From: DATJLY01 sp963729295
GTDB lineage: Bacteria > Pseudomonadota > Alphaproteobacteria > ATCC43930 > CGMCC-115725
Length of the DNA: 64,000 bases
Reading direction: 5' to 3'
Assembly: GCA_963729295.1 (NCBI GenBank)
Contig: CAVSNJ010000020.1
Coordinates: forward strand, 248,001-312,000
Shown here: in pieces, positions 20,402-28,081 of the stretch
Position numbering within the stretch: position 1 is the stretch's first letter
Layout of the letters: the number at the start of each line of letters is the position of its first letter
Translations under genes and position numbers: made by a program
The notes under the pieces: generated by a model
Databases searched by the model: none
What the model saw: only the letters and a program-made list of their open reading frames with translations
Told to the model about the DNA's origin: nothing

Positions 20402-21688
20402 ATGCCCGATGACAGTACGCGACCGGCGGCGCCGGATTTTCCGCTCCGCTTCCTCGGCCGCTTTCTCGTCGCGCGGCTCGCCGGCGCGCTCGCCTGGCAG
20501 ATGGAGGGCGTGGCGCTCGGCTGGTACGTCTACGCGCTCACCGACAGCGCCTTCGACCTCGGCCTGATCGGGCTCGTGCAGTTCGTGCCGTTTGCCGCGC
20601 TCGTGCTCTTTGCCGGCCATGTCGTCGATCGCTTCCCGCGCCGCAAGGTGGTGGTGGCGGCGCTCGCCGGCGACAGTTTGTGCAGCGTCGTCATCGCGCT
20701 TCTGGCATTGACCGGCGCGGGCGGGCCGGTGCCGGTGTTCGCCGCCGTCGCCGGCTACGGCGCGTGCCGCGCCTTCGAGCAACCGGCGTGGCAGTCGTGG
20801 CTCCCCGGCCTCGTCGCGGCGGAAGCCTATCCGCGCGCCGCGGCGTGGAACTCGCTCGCAAGCCAGGCTGCGGTCATGCTCGGGCCCGCGCTGGGCGGCG
20901 TGCTCTATCTCCTTGGGCCGCCGGTGCCGTTCGTGTGCGCCGCCGTGCTGCAACTCGTGGCGCTGGCCGCCGCCGCGACCTTGCGCGCGCGCGAACGGCC
21001 CACCGACGAGGACGCGCCGCTCACCTGGAATTCGATGCTCGACGGCGTCCGCTTCATCGCGCGGAACGAGCCGGTGCGCGGCGCGATCTCGCTCGATCTC
21101 TTCGCCGTGCTGTTCGGCGGCGCGACCGCCCTTCTGCCGATCTTCGCGCGCGACATCCTGGCGACCGGCCCCGCCGGGCTCGGCCTCCTGCGCAGCGCGC
21201 CGGCCCTCGGCGCGCTCGTCACCGGCTTCGTCTTGACGCGCCATCCGCCCGGACGGCGCGTCGGCCCGCGCATCTTCGCTGCGGTCGCGATCTATGGCGT
21301 AGCGACGCTCGTCTTCGGCCTGTCGCGCAGCCTCGCTCTGTCGCTCGTGGCGCTCTGCGCCATCGGCGCCGCCGACATGCTGAGCGTCGTCATCCGCCAG
21401 ACGCTGGTGCAGGTGGCATCGCCCGACGCCATCCGCGGCCGCGTCACCTCCGTCAATTCGCTCTTCACCGGCACGTCGAACCAGTTGGGCCAGTTCGAAT
21501 CCGGCGTCACCGCTTCGTGGTTCGGGCCCGTGGGCTCGGTCGTGCTGGGCGGTGCTGCGACGCTCGTCATCGTCGCGCTGTGGGCGCGCTGGTTTCCCGC
21601 CTTGCGCCGCATGGACCGGCTGCCATCGTCCGCCGAGCCGGTGGACATGCTGCGCGAGCCCGTGTCAGGATCGTTCGACTCACTCTGA
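20402..21688 (+). CDS. MFS transporter (MFS_3/EntS-like)
   Basis: 428 residues with about twelve membrane spans. N-terminal WQMEGVALGWYVYALTDSAFDLGLIGL and the loop 2-3 motif GHVVDRFPRRKVVV (G-x3-D-R-x-R-R/K) identify a major facilitator; FEQPAWQSWLPGLV and VIRQTLVQVASPDAIRGRVTSVNSLF are characteristic of the EntS/MFS_3 exporter subgroup. Substrate unknown (a drug, siderophore or metabolite exporter). A GST gene begins 11 bases after its stop and is probably co-transcribed. Confidence 0.88.
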   Translation: MPDDSTRPAAPDFPLRFLGRFLVARLAGALAWQMEGVALGWYVYALTDSAFDLGLIGLVQFVPFAALVLFAGHVVDRFPRRKVVVAALAGDSLCSVVIALLALTGAGGPVPVFAAVAGYGACRAFEQPAWQSWLPGLVAAEAYPRAAAWNSLASQAAVMLGPALGGVLYLLGPPVPFVCAAVLQLVALAAAATLRARERPTDEDAPLTWNSMLDGVRFIARNEPVRGAISLDLFAVLFGGATALLPIFARDILATGPAGLGLLRSAPALGALVTGFVLTRHPPGRRVGPRIFAAVAIYGVATLVFGLSRSLALSLVALCAIGAADMLSVVIRQTLVQVASPDAIRGRVTSVNSLFTGTSNQLGQFESGVTASWFGPVGSVVLGGAATLVIVALWARWFPALRRMDRLPSSAEPVDMLREPVSGSFDSL

Positions 21689-21699
21689 GGGAGGCTTCC

Positions 21700-22314
21700 T
21701 TGCTGACGCTTTATTACGGTCCCGGTGCGTGCTCGATGGCGTCCCACATCGTGCTCGAGGAGAGCGGCGAGAAATACGAGCCGCGCAAAGTGAACCTCGC
21801 CGGCGGCGAACAGCGCACGCCGGACTATCAGAAGATCAACCCGCACGGCCGCGTGCCGGCCTTGCGGCTCGACGACGGCGACGTCATCACCGAGAACACG
21901 GCGATCCTCCCCTATCTCGGCCGGCGCTTCAAATTGTGGCCGGGCGAGCCCAAGGCGGAATCGCGCACGCTCGAGACGATCGGGTGGTTCGCTTCGTCGG
22001 TCCATCCGGCGCACGGCCATGTCGGCCGGCCCGAGCGCTACAGCGCCGACGCCTCGGCCCATCCCGGCATCAAGGAGGCCGGCCTCAAGACCTTCCACGA
22101 ATGCCTCAAGGAGATCGACCAGAAGCTCGCCGGACGGCAATGGCTCGGCGACCACTATTCGGTGCTCGACCCTTACGCCTTCGTGTTCTTCACCTGGGGC
22201 GTGCGGCGCGAGCTGCCGATGGGCGCGCTCAAGAACTACACCGCCTTCCGCGACCGCATGGTGGCGCGGCCGGCGGTGCAGCGCGTTCTCGCCGACGAGG
22301 GCGTGAAGGCGTAG
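21700..22314 (+). CDS. glutathione S-transferase family protein
   Basis: 204 residues. The start is TTG at 21700, chosen because GAGGGAGG lies 6-13 bases upstream and the product then begins with the thioredoxin-fold strand LLTLYYGPGACSMASHIVLEE; the next ATG would cut this strand. The G-site region has NPHGRVPALRLDDG (cis-Pro) and ENTAILPYLGRRF (Glu-Asn in place of the usual E-S), and the C-terminal helical domain has LGDHYSVLDPYAFVFFTWG with the N-capping Ser/Asp. Resembles bacterial beta-class GSTs. Follows the MFS gene. Confidence 0.88.
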   Translation: MLTLYYGPGACSMASHIVLEESGEKYEPRKVNLAGGEQRTPDYQKINPHGRVPALRLDDGDVITENTAILPYLGRRFKLWPGEPKAESRTLETIGWFASSVHPAHGHVGRPERYSADASAHPGIKEAGLKTFHECLKEIDQKLAGRQWLGDHYSVLDPYAFVFFTWGVRRELPMGALKNYTAFRDRMVARPAVQRVLADEGVKA

Positions 22315-22315
22315 C

Positions 22316-23018
22316 TCACTTCCCCATCGCCTTCCGCTTCCACAGCTCCCACGGGCGGTGCAGCATGCGGTCGTTGACCGCGGCGCCCGCCCGCGCCTCT
22401 TCAGGCGTGAGATAGGTGACGCGGCCCAGGCGCATCGCCTCGGCCTGGAGCCGCGCGTTCAATTCCATGTAGATCGCGCGATAGACCGCCTGTTGCAGCG
22501 ACTGCCCGACCACGACCGAGCCGTGCCCACGCATCAGCGCCGCGGGCTTTTCGCCGAGCGAGCGCGCCAGCGCCTTGCCGAGCTTGTCGTCGGTGATAAG
22601 GAGGTTGGTGGCGGAGCCCAGCGACCTTGCGGATCTCGAACACCGGCACGCCTTCGCCCAAGAACCCGGTCATGTGGTAGAGCGGCTTCAGCTTCACCGA
22701 TGTCGCGCCGAACGGCACGAGGTTGGGCGAATGGCTGTGCACCACCGCCTGCACGTCGGGCCGCGCGCGCAGAACCTCGCCGTGGATGAAGCGCTCGAGG
22801 AACACGGCACGGCCCTTCGCGTCGAGCGGCGCGCCGTCGAGATCGAATTCCATGATGTCGCGCGCCTCGACCAGGCCCGCGGCCATGCTGCGCGCGAGCC
22901 AGAAGCGGCGCGGATCGTCGGGGTCGCGCAGGCTGACATGACCGAACCCGTCGAGCACGCCCTCGCTGAAGAGGATGCGATTGGCCGCGACGAGATCGGC
23001 AACGAGCGTCTTGTCCAT
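22316..23018 (-). pseudogene. class II aldolase/adducin family protein, frameshifted
   Basis: Reading from ATG 23018 gives MDKTLVADLVAANRILFSEG, FGHVSLRDP, VVHSHSPNLVPFG (metal-binding His pair) and GEGVPVFEIRKVAG, the class II aldolase fold. Around 22620 the frame fails: an extra G in the GGG run (GTC GCT GGG CTC C) would, if absent, restore GSATNLLITDDKLGKALARS and LMRGHGSVVVGQSLQQAVYR, which continues in the +1 frame to the stop at 22316 (WELWKRKAMGK). So one gene is split by a single-base frameshift, either real inactivation or an assembly error. Two bases downstream of the enoyl-CoA hydratase gene, same strand. Confidence 0.8.
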
Positions 23019-23020
23019 GG

Positions 23021-23800
23021 TCACTTGCCTTGAAAGCGGGCCGTGCGCTTTTCGAGAAAGGCCGCCATGCCCTCGCGGAAATCCGCGCTCATGTAGCACA
23101 TGAGGACGAGATCATCGCCCTCGCCCTTGGCGACGCGCGGCTTCAAGCGCAGGAGCGCCTCCTTGCTCGCGCGCAAGGTGAGCGGCGCGTGCGATGCGAC
23201 GAGCCGCGCCAGCTCGTCGGCGCGCGCGGTGAGCGCATCCGCATCGGCCAGGACCTCGCTCACGAGGCCGATGGCGCGCGCTTCCTCGGCCGCGACGAGC
23301 CGCGCGGTGAACAGGATGTCTTTGGCCCGCGCCGCGCCGAGGAGAAAGGCGAGCCGCGCGTAATTGCTCATGGAGAGGCAATTGCCGAGCGTGCGCGCAA
23401 CCGGAATGCCGAAGCGGAGATTGGCGGCGCAGATCCTGAGGTCGCAGGCCAAGGCGAGCGCCGTCCCCGCGCCGGTGCAGGCCCCGGCGATCGCGGCGAT
23501 GGTCGGCACGGGGCAGCGCTCGAGCGCATCCACCACGCGGTCGATGCGCTCCTCGTACTGGAGTGCGTCCTCGGGCGCGGCGAAGGCGCGGAACTGGCTT
23601 ATGTCGGTGCCGGCGGCAAAGGCCGTGCCACCCGCGCCGCTGACGATCACGGCGCGCAGCGCGGGGTTGTGCCCGGCCTCGGCGCAGAATTGTACGAGCC
23701 GGTCGTACATCGCGAAGGTCAGCGCGTTGCGCGACGCCGGCCGGTTGAAGGTGACGCGGGCGATGGGTCCGTCCACGCTCAAGAGAAGATCGTCGCTCAC
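23021..23800 (-). CDS. enoyl-CoA hydratase/isomerase family protein
   Basis: 259 residues of the crotonase superfamily. N-terminal VDGPIARVTFNRPASRNALTFAMYD, oxyanion-hole segment GGTAFAAGTDISQF, and IAAIAGACTGAGTALALACDLRICA carrying the second oxyanion Gly; a C-terminal AFLEKRTARFQGK tail is the usual ending. In the second motif the hydratase Glu is not clearly present (GAGTALAL), so it may be an isomerase or lyase rather than a true hydratase. In operon with the frameshifted aldolase gene; divergent from the XRE regulator. Confidence 0.88.
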   Translation of the reverse strand: MSDDLLLSVDGPIARVTFNRPASRNALTFAMYDRLVQFCAEAGHNPALRAVIVSGAGGTAFAAGTDISQFRAFAAPEDALQYEERIDRVVDALERCPVPTIAAIAGACTGAGTALALACDLRICAANLRFGIPVARTLGNCLSMSNYARLAFLLGAARAKDILFTARLVAAEEARAIGLVSEVLADADALTARADELARLVASHAPLTLRASKEALLRLKPRVAKGEGDDLVLMCYMSADFREGMAAFLEKRTARFQGK

Positions 23801-23881
23801 GGCGCTTGCTCCTTGGCGGTTCGCGGCACTTTTACACGCGCGGCTTCCCGCCCGGAATGGGCAGAAGCGGCGCGGCGCTCT

Positions 23882-23897
23882 ATAGTCGGGCGACTAT
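23882..23897. promoter_or_regulatory. perfect inverted repeat upstream of XRE regulator (putative operator)
   Basis: ATAGTCG-GG-CGACTAT is a perfect 7-bp inverted repeat with 2-base spacer, ending 13 bases before the ATG of the XRE-family regulator. Position and symmetry are those of an autoregulatory operator; it also lies in the divergent gap with the enoyl-CoA hydratase gene. Binding is inferred. Confidence 0.5.
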
Positions 23898-23910
23898 CGG
23901 GGACAGCGAG

Positions 23911-24351
23911 ATGGCAGCGGGCACGCGGCGGCCGCGCCGCCGCACGGCCAAGGAGCACGGGCCCGATCCCGTCGACATCCATGTCGGCCAGCAGTTGCGC
24001 CAAGCGCGCACGCTCGCGCGGCTGACCCAGGCGGAGTTCGGACGCCGGCTGCGCATAAGTTTCCAGCTCGTGCAGAAATACGAGCAGGGCGAGATCCGCA
24101 TCGCCGCGAGCCGGCTCTACCGCATCGCGCGCCTTTTGGGGAAGCCGGTCTCGTTCTTCTTCGCCGGCCTCGCCGACGGCGGCGCGCCCGACGCACTCGG
24201 GCGCCAGGAGATCGAGCTCGTGCGCGCCTTTCGCGGCATCGCCCAACGCGAGGTGCAAATCCGCTTTGCGGCGCTGGTCGAGGATATGGCTGGTCGAACC
24301 ATGCCGAAGGCGAAAGCGCGTCGGACGCGAGGCCGTGGCGCAAAAGGGTAG
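23911..24351 (+). CDS. XRE family transcriptional regulator
   Basis: 146 residues from ATG 23911 (the longer frame to 23806 lacks a ribosome site and runs through the palindrome). After a basic N-terminus, DIHVGQQLRQARTLARLTQAEFGRRL and ISFQLVQKYEQGEIRIAASRLYRIARLLGKPVSFFF form the lambda-repressor-type helix-turn-helix at about residues 24-80. The remainder is a short helical tail with basic end; no ligand domain. Typical of the small alphaproteobacterial XRE proteins. Likely autoregulated through the palindrome directly upstream. Confidence 0.85.
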   Translation: MAAGTRRPRRRTAKEHGPDPVDIHVGQQLRQARTLARLTQAEFGRRLRISFQLVQKYEQGEIRIAASRLYRIARLLGKPVSFFFAGLADGGAPDALGRQEIELVRAFRGIAQREVQIRFAALVEDMAGRTMPKAKARRTRGRGAKG

Positions 24352-24422
24352 GCCACGGAAATTCTCCTTGAGATTTGCCCGGGGCCGGGGCAGTGTGCGC
24401 GCAACAAACGGAGGAGGCGACC

Positions 24423-24590
24423 ATGCGGCAAGAGCCCAAGAATGGGCTGGACGTACGCATGTTGTGTGCGATGCCCGCGCAAGGGCGGGTACGTCCGGAG
24501 GAAATCCTGCGGCGCAAGCTGATGTTGAAGATGATGGCGCGCCGTGAACGCCGCGCCGCGGCGCTGCCGCCGGTCCGTCGCGCCGTCTAA
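24423..24590 (+). CDS. small basic protein, 55 aa
   Basis: Start ATG 24423 follows a strong GGAGGAGGCG ribosome site. The product MRQEPKNGLDVRMLCAMPAQ has an acidic/polar N-terminus and a strongly Arg/Met-rich C-terminus (RRKLMLKMMARRERRAAALP). No known family. The ribosome site and the terminator-like hairpin 20 bases after the stop support it as a true small gene. Confidence 0.55.
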   Translation: MRQEPKNGLDVRMLCAMPAQGRVRPEEILRRKLMLKMMARRERRAAALPPVRRAV

Positions 24591-24610
24591 GCGAGGTTCG
24601 GCCGGTTCTC

Positions 24611-24631
24611 AGGGGAGCCATCGGCTCCCCT
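24611..24631 (+). terminator. hairpin after the 55-aa gene
   Basis: AGGGGAGCC-ATC-GGCTCCCCT is a perfect 9-bp stem with a 3-base loop, followed by GTTCAATTCC. Strong stem, weak U-tract; a probable terminator for the 24423-24590 gene. Confidence 0.6.
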
Positions 24632-24749
24632 GTTCAATTCCGGCTGCCCGCATCCGCCGTAGGAAGCCGGTCGAGCGCCCCGCCATCTCGCTTGCCCCTT
24701 GCGCCCGGCGCCCGAGGGTGCCTCAACTGCGGCGCAGGAGGGCGCGCCC

Positions 24750-25328
24750 ATGAAGACCGAAACCGCGACACAAGAGGCGATGGCGAAGCGGACCGTCCGT
24801 TTCCGCAACCTCAAATCGTATCAGCAGCAGCACGAAACCGCCGGCATCCCGGACGCCGCCTTCGACACCGTGGCCGCGCGCCGGGTCTATCCGGTCATGG
24901 TGCCGGAGGCCTATGCCGGGCGGAGCGCGATGGCGCCCTTGAAAGGCGCACCGGGCCTCGCCATCACGATCGCCGAATGTCCCCCGGGCAACGGCGCCGG
25001 ACTTCACGCGCACGAGCAGAGTATCGAGAATTTCTTCTGCCTCGACGGCCGCTTCGAGATCGGCTGGGGCGACCGGGGCGAGCACCAGACCGTACTCGAG
25101 CCGATGGACTTCATCTCGATCCCGCGCGGCGTCTGCCGCAGCTTCAAGAACATCGCCGACAAGACCGGGCGGCTCCTCGTCATCATCCAGATCCTCGGCG
25201 AGGAACAGGCCGACCGCGTCCACTACGCGCCGCAAGTGGGCGACGAGATCGCGCGCCAGCACGGGCCCGACGCACTCGCCGCGCTCTCCCGCATCGGCTT
25301 CAAGTTCGACGCCGGCGCCGGCGACTAG
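24750..25328 (+). CDS. cupin domain protein
   Basis: 192 residues from ATG 24750, preceded by CAGGAGG. Cupin motif 1 is PPGNGAGLHAHEQSIENFFCLDGRFEIGWGDRG (His-x-His then Glu) and motif 2 is EPMDFISIPRGVCRSFKNI, where Cys replaces the last His of the usual G-D-x3-P-x2-x-x-H pattern. Single-domain, cytoplasmic. The second cupin in this window, not similar in detail to the one at 18269. Convergent with the MOSC gene (4-base overlap). Substrate unknown. Confidence 0.8.
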   Translation: MKTETATQEAMAKRTVRFRNLKSYQQQHETAGIPDAAFDTVAARRVYPVMVPEAYAGRSAMAPLKGAPGLAITIAECPPGNGAGLHAHEQSIENFFCLDGRFEIGWGDRGEHQTVLEPMDFISIPRGVCRSFKNIADKTGRLLVIIQILGEEQADRVHYAPQVGDEIARQHGPDALAALSRIGFKFDAGAGD

Positions 25329-26107
25329 GCTCGCGCCCGCGGCGCCTCTAAAAGCCGGACCGGCTGTCCCCGGGTGATGACCGCCGCGGCAAGAGGCGTC
25401 GCCAGAAACCCCATGACATGGAAGCTGCCGCGGTGCGGCGATCCGCTGTAGCCGCGCTTCCTCAGCACGCCTTCGATCATGTCGAGAACCGGCAGATCGC
25501 GCCGCCCGGTGGCTGGGTTCGCCTCGATCGCCAGACAGCGTTCGCACGCGTCCTGGATGCGCAGGCGCAGGTCGCCGACCGCGATCTCGCGCGTGCCGGG
25601 GAAACTGTCCGCCCAGGCGAGCTCGGAGAAGGGCCGGCCGTCGTCGTACCAGACATTCATGCGGAACCGCTCCGGCTCGATCGTGCAGGCGGTCTCCGCC
25701 TCGAGCGCCCGCAGCGTCGCGAGATTGAGGAACGATACCGTCGGTCCATAGGTGTGCGGATCGGTATCGACGAGATTGAACGCGCCCTTGGTGTCGAGAG
25801 TGCCGACTTCGCTCTCGCCCAGCGCGGTCGCGACTTCGCTCAGCCATCCGCGATCGAGCGCGCTGTGCGGACCGGCCGTGCCGCCCACGAACACCGGCGT
25901 TTGCGCGGCCATCTCCGGCGTGTTCATGCAGACGCGGAAATGGACTTTCGGCGCCCACGCATCCGGCTGGCCGATCCGGCGCTTGATGGCGAAGCGGCGG
26001 TCGCCGCGCACGCCCACGACCGGATCGACATGCAGCGCGTCCGGGCGTTCTCCCCGCGCTCCCTTCACCGGGGCCATGTAGATCTCTTTCACGGTCGCGT
26101 CGGTCAT
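25325..26107 (-). CDS. MOSC domain-containing protein
   Basis: 260 residues. An N-terminal MOSC_N-like barrel (IYMAPVKGARGERPDALHV, GDRRFAIKRR) is followed by the MOSC domain with PERFRMNVWYDDGRPFSELAWADS, IAVGDLRLRIQDACERCLAI (the Cys that ligates molybdenum-cofactor sulfur in this family) and NPATGRRDLPVLDMI. Related proteins include YcbX/mARC, which reduce N-hydroxylated compounds or carry sulfur to Mo enzymes. Its start overlaps the stop of the upstream 88-aa membrane protein by 4 bases. Confidence 0.87.
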   Translation of the reverse strand: MTDATVKEIYMAPVKGARGERPDALHVDPVVGVRGDRRFAIKRRIGQPDAWAPKVHFRVCMNTPEMAAQTPVFVGGTAGPHSALDRGWLSEVATALGESEVGTLDTKGAFNLVDTDPHTYGPTVSFLNLATLRALEAETACTIEPERFRMNVWYDDGRPFSELAWADSFPGTREIAVGDLRLRIQDACERCLAIEANPATGRRDLPVLDMIEGVLRKRGYSGSPHRGSFHVMGFLATPLAAAVITRGQPVRLLEAPRARA

Positions 26108-26370
26108 GCGGAACTCCTATTCGCCCTGGTCACATGCCAGCGGCGCAGCGCGACGAGTGCCCAAACCCCTTCCACCAGTCCGAACGGCCACGCGCCTTGC
26201 AGAAAGCCATAGGCCGAGCCCAGCACGCACGCGCCGGCAAAAGCCAGGGTGAACCAGGGGCTGCGAGCTTCGAGCGCATAGCAAACCAGCATCGCCGTAA
26301 CTGCGAAGAGGCCGAATGCGGTGAGCCGATCCACGCGTTTGCCGCTCGCTTTCCTGCACGGGCCGCGCAT
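26104..26370 (-). CDS. small two-TM membrane protein
   Basis: 88 residues. After a basic N-terminus (RKASGKRVDRL) come hydrophobic segments AFGLFAVTAMLVCYALE and FTLAFAGACVLGSAYGFLQGAWPFGLVEGVWALVAL, then a basic end. The GSAYGFLQGAWPFGLVE-x-VWALVALRRW stretch is a recurrent alphaproteobacterial small membrane protein signature. Overlaps the MOSC gene by ATGA, so co-translated. Function unknown. Confidence 0.72.
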   Translation of the reverse strand: MRGPCRKASGKRVDRLTAFGLFAVTAMLVCYALEARSPWFTLAFAGACVLGSAYGFLQGAWPFGLVEGVWALVALRRWHVTRANRSSA

Positions 26371-26507
26371 GGCGCGCCCGGGTAAACCGCATCAGTCGTT
26401 TCGCGCGCGCCAAAGTCAATGCCGCGCCCGACGCCGATATCGTTTCGGCATCGGGCGGGCCAGTGATGGTGGCAGCAACGGCGATGCCAGCGCACATCGC
26501 CAACGCT

Positions 26508-27944
26508 TCAGCCGCTGGACAGCTGCGCCTCCTTGTAGTGGCTGTGAATGCGATCGAGATCCGCTTGAACCACCTTCATCGCCGATGGCTTGCGGCGATA
26601 GTAAGTGAGGATCCAAGCGATACCGCCGAAGAGGTAGACGAGGAACAGGTAGGGGAAATAATTCACCGGCGGATCGGGAATGGGGTAGACGCTCCCCACG
26701 GCCGGAACCGCCAGCAGCACGAGCGCCGCGATGCAGCCCGCGACGTCCATCCCTTTGAGCTCGCCCAAGCGCTTCAGATAGACCGGCGCCGCCACCGTCA
26801 CGAGGGCATAGGCCACGATGAAGCCGAAAGCGGCGCAGGTGCCGACATAGTTGAAGCAGTCGAGCGGCGCCACACCGCCGAAGAACGAGGCCGCCGGCAC
26901 CGCGAACGCGATCAACGCCATCAACGTGACGGCGACATGCGGCGTCTCGTTCTTCTCGTGCGATTCCGCTGTCGCGCGGTGGAAGATGCCGTGCCGCCCC
27001 ATCGCGAAGATCACCCGTCCGCCCGCGTTGATGGTGGAAAGACAGAGCGCGAAGAAGCTCACCATCGCGCCCAGCGACAGCGGTACCTGGAGCAGCGGCA
27101 CATGCGCGAGGCTCGCCAGCACGTTGAGCGGCGCATCGATCTTGTCGAGCGTGATCGTATAGCCGCGCGTTCCCATGACCTCGACGTACGTGACGAAGAC
27201 GAAGAAGATGCCCGACAGGATCAGGCTGAGCATGACCGCGCGCGGGATCGTCTTCAGAGGCTCTTTCGCCTCGTCGCCGAAAGCGGTGGCGCATTCGAAG
27301 CCCACCAGGCTGAAAATCGCCACTACCACGCCCAGGCCGACGCTCGACCAGGGCAGCGCGCTCACCGTGAACTGCGCCCGGTCCAGCACGAAGTGATGCT
27401 GGAAGAGCACGATCAAGCACAGCACCAGGATGAAGGAGACCGAGACCGCTTCGAGGATGAGCATTAACAGCGCGGAGAGCTGCACGTTCTTCCACGCGCA
27501 GTACCAGGCGATGAGGACGCAGGCGCCGAAGAGAGCGATGAACGGAACATGCAAGCCGGCCATGCCGAGAAGCGTGTCCGCGAAGATCGAGGCGCCGGTG
27601 ACGCCGGCCATGGAGATGCCGAGATAGGCCCAGATCAGCGCCCAGCCGCTGACGGCGCCGGCCGTGACGCCGAGGCCGCGGCAGGTATAGGCGTACATCG
27701 AGCCCGATGTGGTCGATCGCCGCGCAAACTGATTGAGGTTGTAGGCGACGAAGAGCAGCATGACCGTGCCCAAGGCGTAGGACAGCCAGCTCCAATCGCC
27801 GGTATTGGAATACATCACGGGGACGATCAGCGCCGCGGTCATCGTCGGTGAGATGAGCGCCACGGCTTGCGCCAGCAACTCATAGAAGTTGAGGCAGTTC
27901 GGCTTCAATCGTGCCTGGGACATGGGACAGCCTGCTTTCGACAA
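26508..27944 (-). CDS. APC family amino acid permease
   Basis: 478 residues with about twelve membrane spans. Motifs of the amino acid-polyamine-organocation superfamily: ALISPTMTAALIVPVMYSNT in span 1, GSMYAYTCRGLGVTAGAVSGWAL in spans 2-3 and SLVGFECATAFGDEAKEPLKTIPRAV in span 6-loop, the conserved E-A-K/R-P motif. Imports an amino acid or amine across the inner membrane. Divergently transcribed from a MocR-type regulator at 28082, which probably controls it, an arrangement often seen for GABA, taurine or other amine permeases. Confidence 0.9.
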   Translation of the reverse strand: MSKAGCPMSQARLKPNCLNFYELLAQAVALISPTMTAALIVPVMYSNTGDWSWLSYALGTVMLLFVAYNLNQFARRSTTSGSMYAYTCRGLGVTAGAVSGWALIWAYLGISMAGVTGASIFADTLLGMAGLHVPFIALFGACVLIAWYCAWKNVQLSALLMLILEAVSVSFILVLCLIVLFQHHFVLDRAQFTVSALPWSSVGLGVVVAIFSLVGFECATAFGDEAKEPLKTIPRAVMLSLILSGIFFVFVTYVEVMGTRGYTITLDKIDAPLNVLASLAHVPLLQVPLSLGAMVSFFALCLSTINAGGRVIFAMGRHGIFHRATAESHEKNETPHVAVTLMALIAFAVPAASFFGGVAPLDCFNYVGTCAAFGFIVAYALVTVAAPVYLKRLGELKGMDVAGCIAALVLLAVPAVGSVYPIPDPPVNYFPYLFLVYLFGGIAWILTYYRRKPSAMKVVQADLDRIHSHYKEAQLSSG

Positions 27945-28081
27945 GCTGGGCGACGGCCCGCGCCATATCGGGGCCCGATTATTCTCCCTCCCCTAAACCC
28001 CCTATTTTTCGATCTTGCCGTCAGGTTATGCTGGCAATGGCCCAGTCTGAACATCCAGTTTTGAAATTTTAGGGGGTCCAG

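Noticed and set aside
26117..26503. Reverse frame with MAMCAGIAVAATITG start
   Set aside because: Out of frame with the conserved small membrane protein at 26104-26370; no support of its own.
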